Source of the DNA: Orychophragmus violaceus
Lineage: Eukaryota; Streptophyta; Magnoliopsida; Brassicales; Brassicaceae
Assembly: GCA_030180135.1 (NCBI GenBank)
Contig: CM058231.1
Location: 54,632,235-54,696,234 of the forward strand
DNA: 64,000 nt
Direction of reading: 5' to 3'
A program made the position numbers and the translations under genes. Below, piece after piece: positions 31,230 to 42,720 of this stretch. The notes beneath the pieces were generated by a model. The model saw only the letters and a program-made list of their open reading frames with translations. It had not been told where the DNA came from and did no database searches. Within the stretch, counting starts at the first letter, position 1. Each line of letters begins with the position of its first letter.

Positions 31230-32695
31230 ATGTATCAACATGTGGATGCGGAGGGAGGAGTGACCAACGAGTTTCGAGATGAGCTGCAGATTTTCTTATC
31301 TCAAGCAGGTCAAACATCGATAACTATTGAAACCACTAATATGTTATGTCCTTATCAAACATGCAAGAATAGGAAGTTCATTCTAGTTGAAAAAGTTTGG
31401 CGTCATTTACTAAACCTAGGATTTACGTCGAATTATTATGAGTGGTACAATCATAGAGAAGAAGGTGGTCACGGTGAAGATTGATATATCATGGTTTTTA
31501 CCTGTTTTAAGCTATGATATAAGTGTGTTTTAGATTCTTTTTTAGTGTCTTTCGAGTCATTACAGGTGTTTACTAGGTACATGCACTTTTGGAGGATTAT
31601 TGGAGATATTGGAGTATTTTAGGCAAAATTGGGAGCTAAAGCCGTGATAGCTAATTTCACTAAGTTTGATCGACCTCTGCGTCGATCGTTGCACATTGGC
31701 ATCGATCGACACAGCCCCGCGCCAACACATTTATGAAGACTTTGTAGATTTGCAGTTTTACCCCAGAAGTTCCAGTATTTACCAAAAGAACCCAAGACGT
31801 GATTAGCACTTTATAATTAGGTTTTTGGTGTTTTGTTTAGATTACACATTCATACTATTAGCTATTGAGAGAGAAAGAGAGAGAGCTGGAGGCTGATCGT
31901 TCTTGTACTGCTTTTGGAGAAGATTTCGAACCTCTTTGTTTCTCTACTCTTTACTTTTATGCAATCTATTTGTTCATTGAATTCTGTTTCATTAATCATG
32001 TCTGAGTAAATTCATAGTTAGGTTTAGGGATTCTCATTAGGGATTTCATGACTTGCTAGATAAATTCATCAGTTAAGGATTCACAACTTGATTAGTTCTT
32101 TAACCTGGATTGTGCTTATTACCAGATTCTAATCAGATCACTTAGAATCTAGACTTTAGGTTTATAAATTGACACGAAAGTGTGATTTAGAATCTGAACT
32201 ATTTAGGTTGAGCAATTTAATTATCTGCAAAGAAATTTGGTTTAAATGAATTGTGAACAAATCAAACCTGCACTTAAGGCTAGTTTAATTTGTTAGGAAT
32301 TGCAAAGAAATTTGAGTTTCTGCTAATTAGACTTAGAGAATTCTCGCAACGAAAGTTGGTTAATTCTAATTATGTGTTTGAGTTCTAGAACCGAGCTTAA
32401 TTTGATCTTGACTGATAATTGATCTGCTTGTCTTAATTTCCTGAGAACTCCCTGGACTTATCGCTTTTACTACTTGTGAAACAAAACCGAATTTGCTATT
32501 GATTTACTTTCTGCTTAGTTTTTATTATTTCTGATTTGCATCGCCTAGCTTAACTTGAAATTTTATAATCTATCGTAAGATTTCTTGAGTCTATGTGGTT
32601 CGACCCCTAGATACTACAATTGTCCTGTGCACTTGCAGTGTTAACTTAGGGAATTAAACTCTGAGCATATCAAAGATTCTGAAGACGAATAATTT
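31230..32695 (+). pseudogene. Small transposase-associated-domain ORF split by a solo LTR
   Basis: MYQHVDAEGGVTNEFRDELQ, MLCPYQTCKNRKFILVEKVW and RHLLNLGFTSNYYEWYNHRE match the N-terminal transposase-associated domain of CACTA proteins, with the paired CPYxxCKN cysteines. A solo LTR (31482-32672) follows codon 84. Ignoring it and one copy of AAGAT, the frame ends four codons later (SEDE, stop at about 32693-32695). The original product was thus a stand-alone protein of about 88 residues with its own TATA box. It lies downstream of the DUF4216 end, so it is not simply the N-terminus of that gene. Confidence 0.7.
31482..32672 (+). repeat. Solo LTR of an Athila element
   Basis: 1191 bp, TGATATATCATGG … GAGCATATCA, flanked by perfect AAGAT duplications (31477-31481, 32673-32677). 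There is no internal sequence, so it is the product of LTR-LTR recombination. A CGATCG pair lies at 31681-31713. Confidence 0.95.
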
Positions 32696-32740
32696 GATTG
32701 TTTTCTATAAATGATGTAATATGATAGAAATATATATATA

Positions 32741-32840
32741 TATTTTAGTATGTGTTGTTTGTATGTTCTTTAATTTTATATAGAGATATTTATTTTAGTA
32801 TGTGTGGTTTGTATGTTCTTAAATTTTATACAGAGATATA
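32741..32840. repeat. Two tandem 50-bp copies
   Basis: tattttagtatgtgt[t/g]gttt … agagata occurs at 32741-32790 and 32791-32840 with a few mismatches. Confidence 0.9.
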
Positions 32841-32859
32841 ATATCCGTTGTTAGTACAA

Positions 32860-33700
32860 GGAAATGTAACGATGAATCTACGATGGTATTTTTGAATTCT
32901 TCGTTACTTCGCAATTAACGACAAATTGACGACGAAATGGTAAATCTGTCGTAATTTCGTAGAAATGTCCAAACTTATGATTATCCATTTAAAACAAGGA
33001 TGATATAGATTTGATATATATTTATAATTGCAAAGATGATCTAGAGTTAATATATTAGTGTGAACGTTGCAAACTTACTCTAAGGCTTAAGGTTCAAAGT
33101 TTGAAGTCTATGTTTAAGGTTCTTACGCATTCACTCTTACTAATCAAGTTTGCAATATGAGGTATCTTGTTTTTTTTTGTTTCTATGATAAGATTGTACT
33201 ACCATAATACATTTCAACAATCAAAAATCTCAAATACCTATACATTTACCATTTTAGAGGTAAAAATATACTTCTACTTAGTAACAGATTAACGAAGATT
33301 CATCGTTAATCCATCACTTAATGAAAAATAAATATAATAATTTGTCAAACCCTAAATCATATACCTCAAATGAACAGTGATTTCATTATGCATCGGATTA
33401 ACAACAAATTCATCGTTAAATTGTTGCTTAATAAGATCGAATTTACTACGAGTATATATTCTTTAGACGTACACGTGTCCGAGGAAGATTTGATATTCGT
33501 CGTTAATACGTTTTTACTAAGCTACGGATTAACGATGGATTCGTTGTTAAATCGTCGCTTAGTGAAAATTTATTTCACACACGGGGGAAATCTAAAAATT
33601 TTAGATTTTGTGGCCACGATTTGGCCACGAATTGACCACGATCCATCGCTAATCTGTCGGTACTTAATAATGGATTAGCAATGGATCCTAATGCAATATT
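32860..33700. repeat. CACTA subterminal-type repeat region (TTAACGACG theme)
   Basis: Many degenerate copies of attaacga[c/t]gaat, tcgttaat and gatggattcgttgtt in both orientations. Such arrays of short motifs are typical of the transposase-binding subterminal regions of CACTA elements. No gene visible. Confidence 0.6.
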
Positions 33701-34089
33701 GAATTAAGAAACTCTTCTTCTTCGAATACAAGAAAACAACGTTTTTGCGACTGCAACTTGCAACGATACTTGTAGTCATAACATTTTTCGATTATTTGGA
33801 GACACATTTGCGACTACTTTACGACTACAGATATATGGTCGTCTATTAGTCGCTAATATACGACCAAAAATGATTGTCACCAATTTAATCGCTGATTTAC
33901 GACTGATTATCGACTATTGTCGAGACCGGAAACAATAGTTGCAGCGTAGTGAGTAATTTGGCAACTATTCTGCGTCTAATATGAAGGTCGTAGAAAAATC
34001 GCAATTTAATCACTATATGGGCGACTAAATTGCTACTTCGTGTATAGTAGTAACAAGGTCGTTAATTTGTCGTTGATTTCTATCTCCCT

Positions 34090-36303
34090 GTCTCAGAAAT
34101 TTCTAGCGACTACTAACTCCGGCGAATCCTCCTCCGGCCACGTCCTCCTTCCAGTGAATCTCTATCTCGCGCGTCTCCTCTCTCGACAAGCCTCTTCCTC
34201 TCTTGCGTGACCCCGTCCAGCGAAGCTTCTTCCTTTTCTCCTCTCCCGGCGAGTGTTTTGCCGACAGAGACTCTTCAAGGCGTTCTATTCTCCAGCACCG
34301 CTACCCCCACCTCGGCTTCATTTCTCCGGTGAGTCTTCCCCCTCCTCCGCCGGTAAGTTTATATATATAAATAGTGTTAGTTTTAATTTTTTTATATATG
34401 TATAATTACTTTTAAAATTGTTAGGTTAATTAATGTTAATTAATTAGGTTGATATATAATTAGTTTTAAAATTGTGAAGTTGTTGGTTAGTTAAAATGTT
34501 AATTAAAATGTTAGGTTGTTTGGTGGGAATTTATTTAAAATGTTAGGTTATTAGTTAATTATAATATTACTGATAATTATTAAATTTAATCAATTCTTAT
34601 TGTTTTTGGAGATGGTGCGTAATAATAAGCGTCACTACATTAACTTTATGGAGACTCACGAGCCGCCATCAGGATCGAGTAGCGGTCAATCTTCTTTAGG
34701 GACGGAGTCAGTATCCCGAACACCACATGCTCCGTATGCGCCACATCTTTTTCCTCCCGCACCTCCGCCTTCGACGCCACCTCCCGTAGATTCGGCCGCT
34801 TATATCTTGAGGATACACCGGCTCTGTATGCCCACATGATGGTGGTAGCTACTTGTGCAGCCGGGCCGGGATTCTCTACCGATCTTACATTTTGACCGTC
34901 CAGAAAAGACTTTTTGGTAATAAATTATTTTTTCTAATCAAATTACTATTAATTAAATTTTATTAAATTTATAATGATTAATATTAATATTATTTTTTAA
35001 ATTTCAGGTTTCCAACTGATAATTGTATTGATACAAGTAAAGGTTATTTCAGAGAGCCTCACGCGAACAAGAGTCAAACCGAGAAGGATATCCAAAACAG
35101 TTCGTTCAAGTGTTTTGCGGTAATTCCTCTTTTTCATATTTATTTTTAATCATTTTAAGTTTAAATCTTTATTTATAATAATTTTTTTTTTCATTCCAGC
35201 AAAAGTGACATTGGGATTATAATACCCACCACGAACTTGTCAAGGCGGAGTTCGAGTAAAAGGCGAGGCTTCACCTCAACGGGACCGTCTCTGACTAGAA
35301 GAACAAGAGATGGGAAACCAAAGGCGACAAAGGGAAGTCAGCTTACTTATCGAAAGCCATTTGGGACAGCTTGAAGCGGTTTTGGGTCGATGAGAATTCG
35401 GTGAACAATTCCGCGAAGTGCTTCTCAGCTCGGTTGACCCCGGGGGAGGATGGTGAGACACTGACGCCCCATACAGACGGGCATAAGTCTTTTGCCAGCA
35501 TACGTCTAGATACGGTAAGAAATTAATATTTATTATCTTTAATTTGTTTTACAATTATTCAAATATATATATGTTGTATTAGTTTTCGTGTAGGCTAAGG
35601 ACAAGGACCTCCCTTCACTGCCCAACCTTTACGTATAAACTCACAAAAAGAAGAATATTTTTTTTGTGAGTCCTTCACCCGAGACATTCTACAACGAAGT
35701 GACATCTCGATTCACTGAGGAGAGACACGCTAACACAGCAGCTCTTGCCGGGAGGTACTCCGATCCGCGATTGGCTGACGACCAAGGAGATTGATGAGAT
35801 CTTCACCGCGGTAGAATATTCTTGTCCTTCTGCTAAGTTTAACTATTTTTCAAATTATTTGCGATATTAACATTTTTGGTTATTGCTTTTATTTGTAGAT
35901 CGTTCCTAGGAAGAAGGGACGGATCGTCGAAATTGGATCCGTCCAGGACGCTTCTATGTTACACCCGAGAGGGGTTAAAGTGGCCTCTTTACGGACGGAG
36001 CTTCATTCCGCGAATGCCATCATCGCGGAGTTGACGACGTAGATGGCCGATTTGGAAGAGAAGGCGGCTTCATACGAGGATTCGATACGAACTCAGGATA
36101 GCTTGTTCGACCTTTTGGCCGACGATAACCTCTGATTTGCACGGGGTTTAGAGGAGATGAGGAGGAAAAGAGCAGCAGCGGCAGCAGGACCGAGCCAGAC
36201 CAGTCCATCTCAGATGTATTTGTCCGCACTGGGGATGTTCTTACCGTTGACCAGAGATTTGACCCAAGCGGTGGACTTTCTGCCAAGACGAATTTGGAGC
36301 TGA
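34090..36303 (+). pseudogene. Transposase_24 (Ptta/En/Spm, TNPA-like) gene, multi-exon, inactivated
   Basis: A C/T-rich leader (34090-34340) is followed by a probable intron beginning gtgagtcttcc or gtaagtt. The ATG is near 34612 (MVRNNKRHYINFMETHEPPS), then a Pro/Ser-rich N-terminus. Later exons read FPTDNCIDTSKGYFREPHAN, AYLSKAIWDSLKRFWVDENS, NSAKCFSARLTPG and HTDGHKSFASIRLDT, the conserved core of plant Ptta/En/Spm Transposase_24 proteins. Then come DLPSLPNLYV, FYNEVTSRFTEERHAN and VPRKKGRIVEIGSVQ, and a helical tail to 36303. Canonical GT/AG sites flank several exons. In-frame stops near 35210, 35256 and 35298 and a shift near 35630 make it a pseudogene. TNPA-type proteins bind subterminal repeats. 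Confidence 0.7.
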
Positions 36304-36519
36304 ACTAGGATAGTTTAGTTACAATTTTTTGTATATATTACGGATTTTATTTCGGTTTGTAAAATATTATTATAGTATTAATATATTTTTTTAATACTAT
36401 TATTATATTTTAATTTGTTAAATTAATCATATATAAAATTTAAATAAATATTCTTCATTAATTCAACGTAAATTAACGATGTCATTACGACGAAATCCAT
36501 AATGACATATTAACGACGA

Positions 36520-36915
36520 CACTACAAAAAATATCTTTACTACGAATTAACGACGAATATGTTAACGACGTATTAAAAATGAAAATATTAACGATGTATT
36601 AACGACCTATTATTATTAAATATATATTTTTCTTCGTCTTTTCTTCGATGTTAATTCGATGCTAGTTTAACAACGGATTACTGAAAACTTGCGACCATTA
36701 TATTTTTCGTTATTTTGTTGTTATGGTTGCTATGAATTAAATATGGATTGTTCACGGCGGATTAAAAATGAATTTTTACAGTCGTTATGTGGCGAAAAAT
36801 TAACAAAGAAAATTTAGATAACGACGAACGTTTAAGGGCCATTTAATGCTAAGCTTTATTAGTGACAAAATTGCAACGAATAAGGCCGTTGTTAGAAACA
36901 TGTTTTCTTGTAGTG
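36520..36915. repeat. CACTA end or short CACTA derivative
   Basis: It runs from CACTACAAAAAATATC to GTTTTCTTGTAGTG with TTAACGACGAA repeats inside. No matching 3-bp duplication (cga / atc). It may be a 396-bp non-autonomous derivative or simply the right end of the preceding element. Confidence 0.4.
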
Positions 36916-38599
36916 ATCAGTGTTTCCAGATGTAAGCATACAGGTTGGTTAGTTTTTTTTTATGTCCTCAAACACATTGAAAGATCAACATCAAAATCTT
37001 ATAGATGCTTCTCGTTCTCAACATCACTGTAGAGGAGCTCTTCGGTCTTTTGATGAATGAGGTTGATTTACGGTTCTCTTATTTGAAAGTGGATTAGATG
37101 CTCATAGCCTCACCAGGAAAGACAATGTTTAAATTTGGATCAACCCAATACTGAGACACAACCAAATAACTAATCAACATATCCACAAGACTAGTCAGAG
37201 GATCCGATAGTCATGGCCGATTGCTAAGTCGTGATCATTTCTCTCACCTTTCATTTGTATTCAGGTGTGTGGGCCTGTTTATCTTGGTCTTTTGCCGTGG
37301 AATGATCCATCATTTATCTGCTTCTCTCGGTTAAGCTGAATTCCCAAACCGATCCATATGATCCAACGACTCATGCAGTTCACGCCTAACCTATGAAATG
37401 CTCTACCAAAACTCCCTCTTTCAATCGTTTTTATCTTTCTTTGGATTTTTTGCTTCTACTTGTGTTGGAATAAAATCGATTCAAAACATTCTACCTATAG
37501 GATCCGATGTAATGACTCTGTCGGGAGCTCTGTACGACCGAAAAATCAAACGATGAGGAAATACGGGAAGAATGATTTCAAAATTCCCTGAAATAAATTT
37601 TTTTGAGCTTGGGTCAAGATAAATATTAGAAAAATTTGAGTGAATCAGAAGACAATCCACAAGTACCTCCGAGAAGACCGATACAGACGACCGAGAAAGT
37701 TAAAAATCCCGAAATGACTTGGAACGACCCTGAAATAATTCAAATCTCAAGATATACTGTACAATGGTATTTGGATACAAGAAAATCCATATGGCTCGAA
37801 ACGAAACGAAGATAGACCACAACGGCCTTAAAAAGGTCTGTAACGCTAAACAACTGGAATCGGTATAGATCGATAAACGGAATAATACTCTAGAAGATCA
37901 GCCACGCCAATCTAATCATCTTGGGAAGAGGACCATCTCATTTTATGACCGTGTGCTTCACTCCCATTAGCCACAATAATTCATCCTTATCCAACAGAAA
38001 AATGGCTGATTTTTGTTTGCTAGTTGTTCCCACACAAAAACTAAGCTGGTGGAGGAATGACATGATCTTATTGGACAAGAACTCTATCAGCTTGACATAG
38101 AAATAAATGTCCTCATATGATTGGATGAGTTTACCAAAGATGGAGGAGAAATGAAGATGGTTCGAAATAACCTTAAAGAAGACCGTACGACTAAGGGCCG
38201 AAGATCTGTACATATCGATATACATGACAAGTCTGTAGAACACCATTCATATTCATTCTAGTATATGCCCTCATTCCTCCCAAACAAGTAGATAAGATCT
38301 TCCATTTTAATTCATTTACCCTTTTATATAAGATCATTCATGGTTTTCCATTTATCCTTTAAGATAAGATCATCCATGCTTATCCATTTATCTTTAAAGA
38401 TAAGATCAACCATCCTTATCCTTTTAACCACCAAATATCACCATCAGATTTGAGGGGAGCGTGGATATAGTACCATAAGCCATTATTATTTCCACGTAAC
38501 CAAGGTCCATTCGTCGTAGTAAAGTCGGGTTTAGATAACCATCAGTCAAAAGCATTGTGAGTTATGGTGATGTCTGATTGCTTGCTAGGAATGGCATAC
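36916..38599. other. No recognisable gene
   Basis: Short open frames only (the longest is 102 codons, minus strand 37938-38246), with no motif I recognise. A tandem theme of ttatcc/aagataagatcatccat is seen at 38290-38430. Confidence 0.5.
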
Positions 38600-39632
38600 A
38601 AGATTTTGTGATCTATGTTTAAATCTGTGATTTATGTTGAATCTTAATAGTATTTGCATGATGTGTTACATGCTTATCCATAGTTACGTTTATGTTGTTA
38701 CTGTTTGAGGTTTTTCTTATCTTTTTTTTTCAGGGAGGTTTTTCTTATCTTGCACTGAATTTTTGTAAGTAAATTCATGCCTGAGATGGTACCTCATGTT
38801 TATGATTAATATGGGTAGGGCGGAAGATGACGGTTCGATCTTTCCTTTTGCTGCCTCACTCTAGCGATGAACCGTCTAGGTGATAAGACTCGGAGAGACT
38901 TGATTGCAGCCTAGTGCCAAGTTCTATCCAAAGGGATAGTTGGGATACCCGTGGTTAGACGTACCCCACCGAGATATTGTCGTCGTTAGATGGGTCTCGG
39001 ATGGTGAAGTTCTATGACCATGTGCATGTTTGGCTATGACATATGTGTTTACGATTGGAAGGAAGGATCGAATGCGGGAGACCTAGGACAGGGTTTTAAT
39101 ACTATGTTGTTATGGTTAAGCTTTATGTATTCTATGCTCTGATTGATTTTTGTATGATGTGTGTTATTTTGGGGGTTTTTTTTGGGGGGGGGGGGGATAT
39201 ATTGTATCTTAGGGGAGCTATAACTCACTGAGAGATTAGAGCTCATCCCTCAATCTTTTTTTTCGAAAACCAGTAGTAGGTTTTGTTGTCTTTGTAAAAT
39301 AATGTTTTCCGGTTTCATGTATGATATTTTAGGGCACTTAGGCCCAGAATCACAGAACCTTGAAGTGCTCTACTGTATGTTTTGAAAACCTATATATAAA
39401 TAAGGATGTATTTTTTAATTTGACTGGGTATCTTCTGATATTTTCTTTCCTAGCTAACACAACTCGAAAAATTCGTACGGGTTGAAAAGCCTAGGCTTAG
39501 GTTGAGAGGTAAGGCACCTTGGGAGGTTAGATCATAGTATGGTCTTGCCCATTGCTTGAATCAGATCACTCTCGGATGTCAATTGTGGCACGTCTGGTTC
39601 TTAATCTTATAGATCAAATCAGGTTTGTTACA
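38600..39632 (+). repeat. Probable 5' LTR of a Ty3/gypsy element (left edge not defined)
   Basis: The right edge is inferred from ttgttaca at 39632, five bases before a tRNA-Met-like primer site. The left edge cannot be placed without a second copy. It contains a T8-G13 run at 39176-39196. Confidence 0.4.
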
Positions 39633-39637
39633 AATGG

Positions 39638-39647
39638 TGGTATCAGA
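39638..39647 (+). other. Primer-binding site of a plus-strand gypsy element
   Basis: TGGTATCAGA, the first ten bases of the initiator tRNA-Met-complementary site; the following bases (ccatgg) diverge from the canonical GC. Confidence 0.55.
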
Positions 39648-39777
39648 CCATGGTTATCTGATCATGCTATATGGGACTTGGTTTTTAAAAAAATTTCGAG
39701 TCAAATTGAGTCACAAAGGCAACTGAAAAACTGCATTAGGTAGATGTGTTAGGACTGATCTTTGATGGATGATGCAG

Positions 39778-39803
39778 ATGGCACCAAGACGAGTTTTGAT
39801 GAG
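39778..39803 (+). pseudogene. Start of gypsy gag, cut after a few codons
   Basis: ATGGCACCAAGACGAGTT reads MAPRRV, a common start for chromovirus-type gag, 130 bp after the primer site. Unrelated sequence (tgatgtaagcttcgtggga) follows at about 39804. Confidence 0.35.
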
Positions 39804-40406
39804 GTGATGTAAGCTTCGTGGGAAGCCCACACTGAAACGATCTGACAGAGATTCCAAGGCTGGACTGAGGTCTCTCTCCTTGGTGCCACGAACGGATAGA
39901 GAGATGGAGCACGAGCAGCTGGACTGAAGTCACTCTCAGCTGATGCTAGAACATGGATTCGATAAGGAGCTTGAACAGGAACAAGATGGTCTGAGTTGCA
40001 AGGGGAAGCCACACTAGCAAACTCACGGTAGACACACAATTAGATTTAGGCTTTTTTTTCAAATAAAGTGAACTAAAAAATTACAAGGATTTTAGCTCAA
40101 ATAGCCTTAGTTTTCGAAAACCCTAGAAAAAATAAGAGAGAATGGGCCTTAAGGCCTTACCAGAAATAAGATATAAAAATAAAGACAAGTAAAATCCCGT
40201 AAGGCGTGTGGGATGATCTTGGCTTCATGGGCCGAGATTCTGTCTGATGAAACGGGCCTCAGGTTACCTCATTAAAAACCTTACAAGGAAAACCCAGTGG
40301 GATAAAACCATGCAAGGGAAAAAGAGTATAACCTTTGGTCCACAAAGACGGCACGGGCTAAGGATCAACGGCTCCTATGGGGAAGATCACTGAAGTGTCG
40401 TTGATC
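39804..40406 (-). other. 3' non-coding region or LTR of the minus-strand gypsy element
   Basis: No gene seen. On the minus strand, ctttttcccttgcatggttt followed by tatcccactgggttttcctt (about 40270-40325) is a block common in 3' regions of plant LTR retrotransposons. 39860-39960 contains an imperfect repeat of a gctggactgaggtc / gctggactgaagtc segment. Confidence 0.4.
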
Positions 40407-42720
40407 CTAAGTAAGGGCCAGACAGATGATCCTAGTGTGAACGACGGTCGTCCTGGACATCCTCCGGGCTAGCTGGTTTAAGATAGTCCATTCATGATCC
40501 AAATGGTCCAAGTGCTCCATTATGCTGTCTATACTGCTCCTGGTGATCAGATTCTCCATGGCTCGGTTGAATTTCCCCATAAATCTCTTCTGGCTGGCTC
40601 GCGTCCGGGGCGCGCTCACCATGGCAGGGAATGGTTCGTCTTGGTCGGCATGGTCAGGTTCGGCCAAACCGATGTTCTCATCATTCCCACCCTCTTGATA
40701 AGTTTATGTCTTCATAACCGCATCACGTGAACAAAAAGGAGATAAATCAGAAACATTAAAGCTCGACGAAATGTTCATCTCACCCGGAAGTTTGAGTTTG
40801 TAGGCGTTTTTGTTGATCTTCTCCAGGACTCTGAACGGGCCGTCTCCTCGTGGTTAAAGCTTTGATTTCCATTGGTTTGGAAACCTCTCGGGTCGTATGT
40901 GTAACCACACCCAATCTCCGGGCTAGAAGGTGATCTCCTTCCTCCTCTTATCGGTTTGTCGTGTGTACTGGGCCGTCTTTTTCTACAGATTGTCATTGAC
41001 CTTCTGGTGCAGCTTCTTGATGGCCTCGTCCTTGCGTTCTCCATCTTGGTTGGCTAACTACAGTGTCAGAAATGGCTTGAGATCTATGGGCATCTCTGGC
41101 TTAAATCTATACACAATCTCAAAAGGTGAAAGCTTAGTAGCAGAGTGGTTAGCATTATTATAAGCAAATTAAACGTATGGAATACAATCTAACCAGTTAC
41201 TTAAGTTTTTACCGACCGTGGCTCATAAGAGGGCTGATAGTGTGCGGATGACGACCTCGGTCTAGCCGTCCATCTGCGGATGACAAGTCTTAGAGAACAA
41301 CAGCCTAGTCCCGAGTTTTCTCCAGAGCATCCTCCAGAAGTGGCTCAAAAACTTTGTATCTCGATCAGATACAATGGTCTGGGGCAGGCCGTGCAGTCGC
41401 ACTACTTCTCGGAAGAATAGGTCGGCCGTCTGAGTCGCGTCATTCGTCTTGGCGCATGTAATGAAATGGGTCATCTTCGAATCGGTCGACCACCACGAAT
41501 ATAGAATCCTTGTGACTAATCTTAGGTAAACCTAACACGAAATCCATAGAAATATCTACCCAAGGGCATATAAAGACCGTAAGGATGTGACATGGACTTT
41601 GTTTTTAGGCATGTGATGCACTTAGAACAGAAACGCTCCACGTCTCTTTTCAAATACGGCTAGAAGAAGTGGTCGGATAGAATGGTCATCGTCTTATCCA
41701 CGCCTAAGTGTCCAATCAAGCCGCCTCTGTGGGATTTGCGGATCAGTAGGTCTCGCCTCGAGCCTTGTGGAATGCATAATCGTCGGTCTCGAAACAGGAA
41801 GCCGTCATGCAAGTAGAATGTTCCCTTAGCTCCTTTACTGCATTCCTGAAAAATCGCATCAAAATCAGGTCAGCGTCACAATGCTCCTTAAGTTTCTCAA
41901 ACCGCAAAACTTTGGCCTCCATGGTGCTGATCAATATGTATCTCCGGGATAAGGTGTCGGCCACGATGTTTTCCTTGCCCTTCTTGTACTTGATGATGTA
42001 CGGAAACGTCTCCACGAACTCGAGCCATTTCGCGTGCCTCCTCTTAAGCGTCGTTTGTCCCCTTAGATGCTTTAACGTCTCGTGATCGGTGTGGATCACG
42101 AACTCCTTAGCTAGAATATAGTGTTTCCACTTCTCCAACGACCTCACCAAGGCGTACAGCTCCTTATCGTAGGTCGGATAGTTGAGTGTGGCTCCGTTGA
42201 GTTTCTCGCTGAAGTAGGCCATGGGTCGTCCTCCCTGTGTGAGCACAGCTCCGATCCCTAAACCTGAAGTATCACATTCAATCTCAAAAGTCTTGTTAAA
42301 GTTAGGCAAAACAAGAACAGGAGCGTTAGTCAAAAGATCCTTGAGCTTCTGGAATGCGTTCTCCTGCGCGGGTCCCCATTTGAACGGAACGTCTTTCTTG
42401 GTCACGGCTGTGAGTGGTGCGGCTATGGTGCTGAAATCCTTGACGAACCACCGGTAGAAACTAGCCAATCCATAAAGCTTCGGACATGACTGATGCTAGT
42501 CGGTGTTGGCCATTCCTGGATAGCCTTAACCTTCTCTTGATCCACATGTAGTCCCTGCAAGTTCACGACAAAGCCTATGAAAACAAGTTGATCAGTGCAG
42601 AACGTGCACCTCTTGAGGTTTGCATAAAGGCCGTCTTGACGAAGAGTCTCTATTACTTGCTCAAGGTGCACGAGGTGGTCGGAGAAACACTTACTGTAAA
42701 TGAGAATATCATCAAAAGTA
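40407..42720 (-). pseudogene. Truncated Ty3/gypsy pol (end of RT, RNase H, integrase)
   Basis: The right edge is inside RT, just before the catalytic box (DDILIYSK present; the preceding aromatic residue reads Thr, giving TFDD). It continues HLEQVIETLRQDGLYANLKR then CTFC and VVNLQGLHVDQEKV (42423-42671). A frameshift leads to SFYRWFVKDFSTIAAPLTAV, then RNase H ECDTSGLGIGAVLTQGGRPM, YDKELYALVRSLEKW and VIHTDHETLKHLRGQ (41743-42468). Integrase follows: FITCAKTNDATQTADLFFRE and IVSDRDTKFLSHFW with CHPQMDG (41262-41474). The C-terminal segment is frameshifted around 40775-41044, ending NISSSFNVSDLSPF and an Asp/Glu-rich tail (40407-40667). The upstream part of RT, protease and gag are missing. 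Confidence 0.85.

Larger units (their letters stand above)
33724..36915 (+). mobile_element. Candidate decayed CACTA element with a TNPA-like gene
   Basis: The left end gaatacaagaaaacaacg resembles CACTACAAGAAAAC with the CAC altered; the right end ttttcttgtagtg (36903-36915) is the inverted form. The 3-bp flanks ttc and atc do not agree exactly. The left subterminal region uses a gcgactaa/acgacta theme, while the right uses ttaacgacg, so the two ends may belong to different elements. A second CACTACAAAAA start lies at 36520. Confidence 0.5.

Noticed and set aside
36020..36286. Minus-strand frame across the end of the Transposase_24 pseudogene
   Set aside because: It is antisense to a recognisable helical tail of the plus-strand gene.
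29913..36915. One single intact CACTA element
   Set aside because: Terminal repeats, subterminal words and gene order do not agree, and no 3-bp target duplication joins the two ends.
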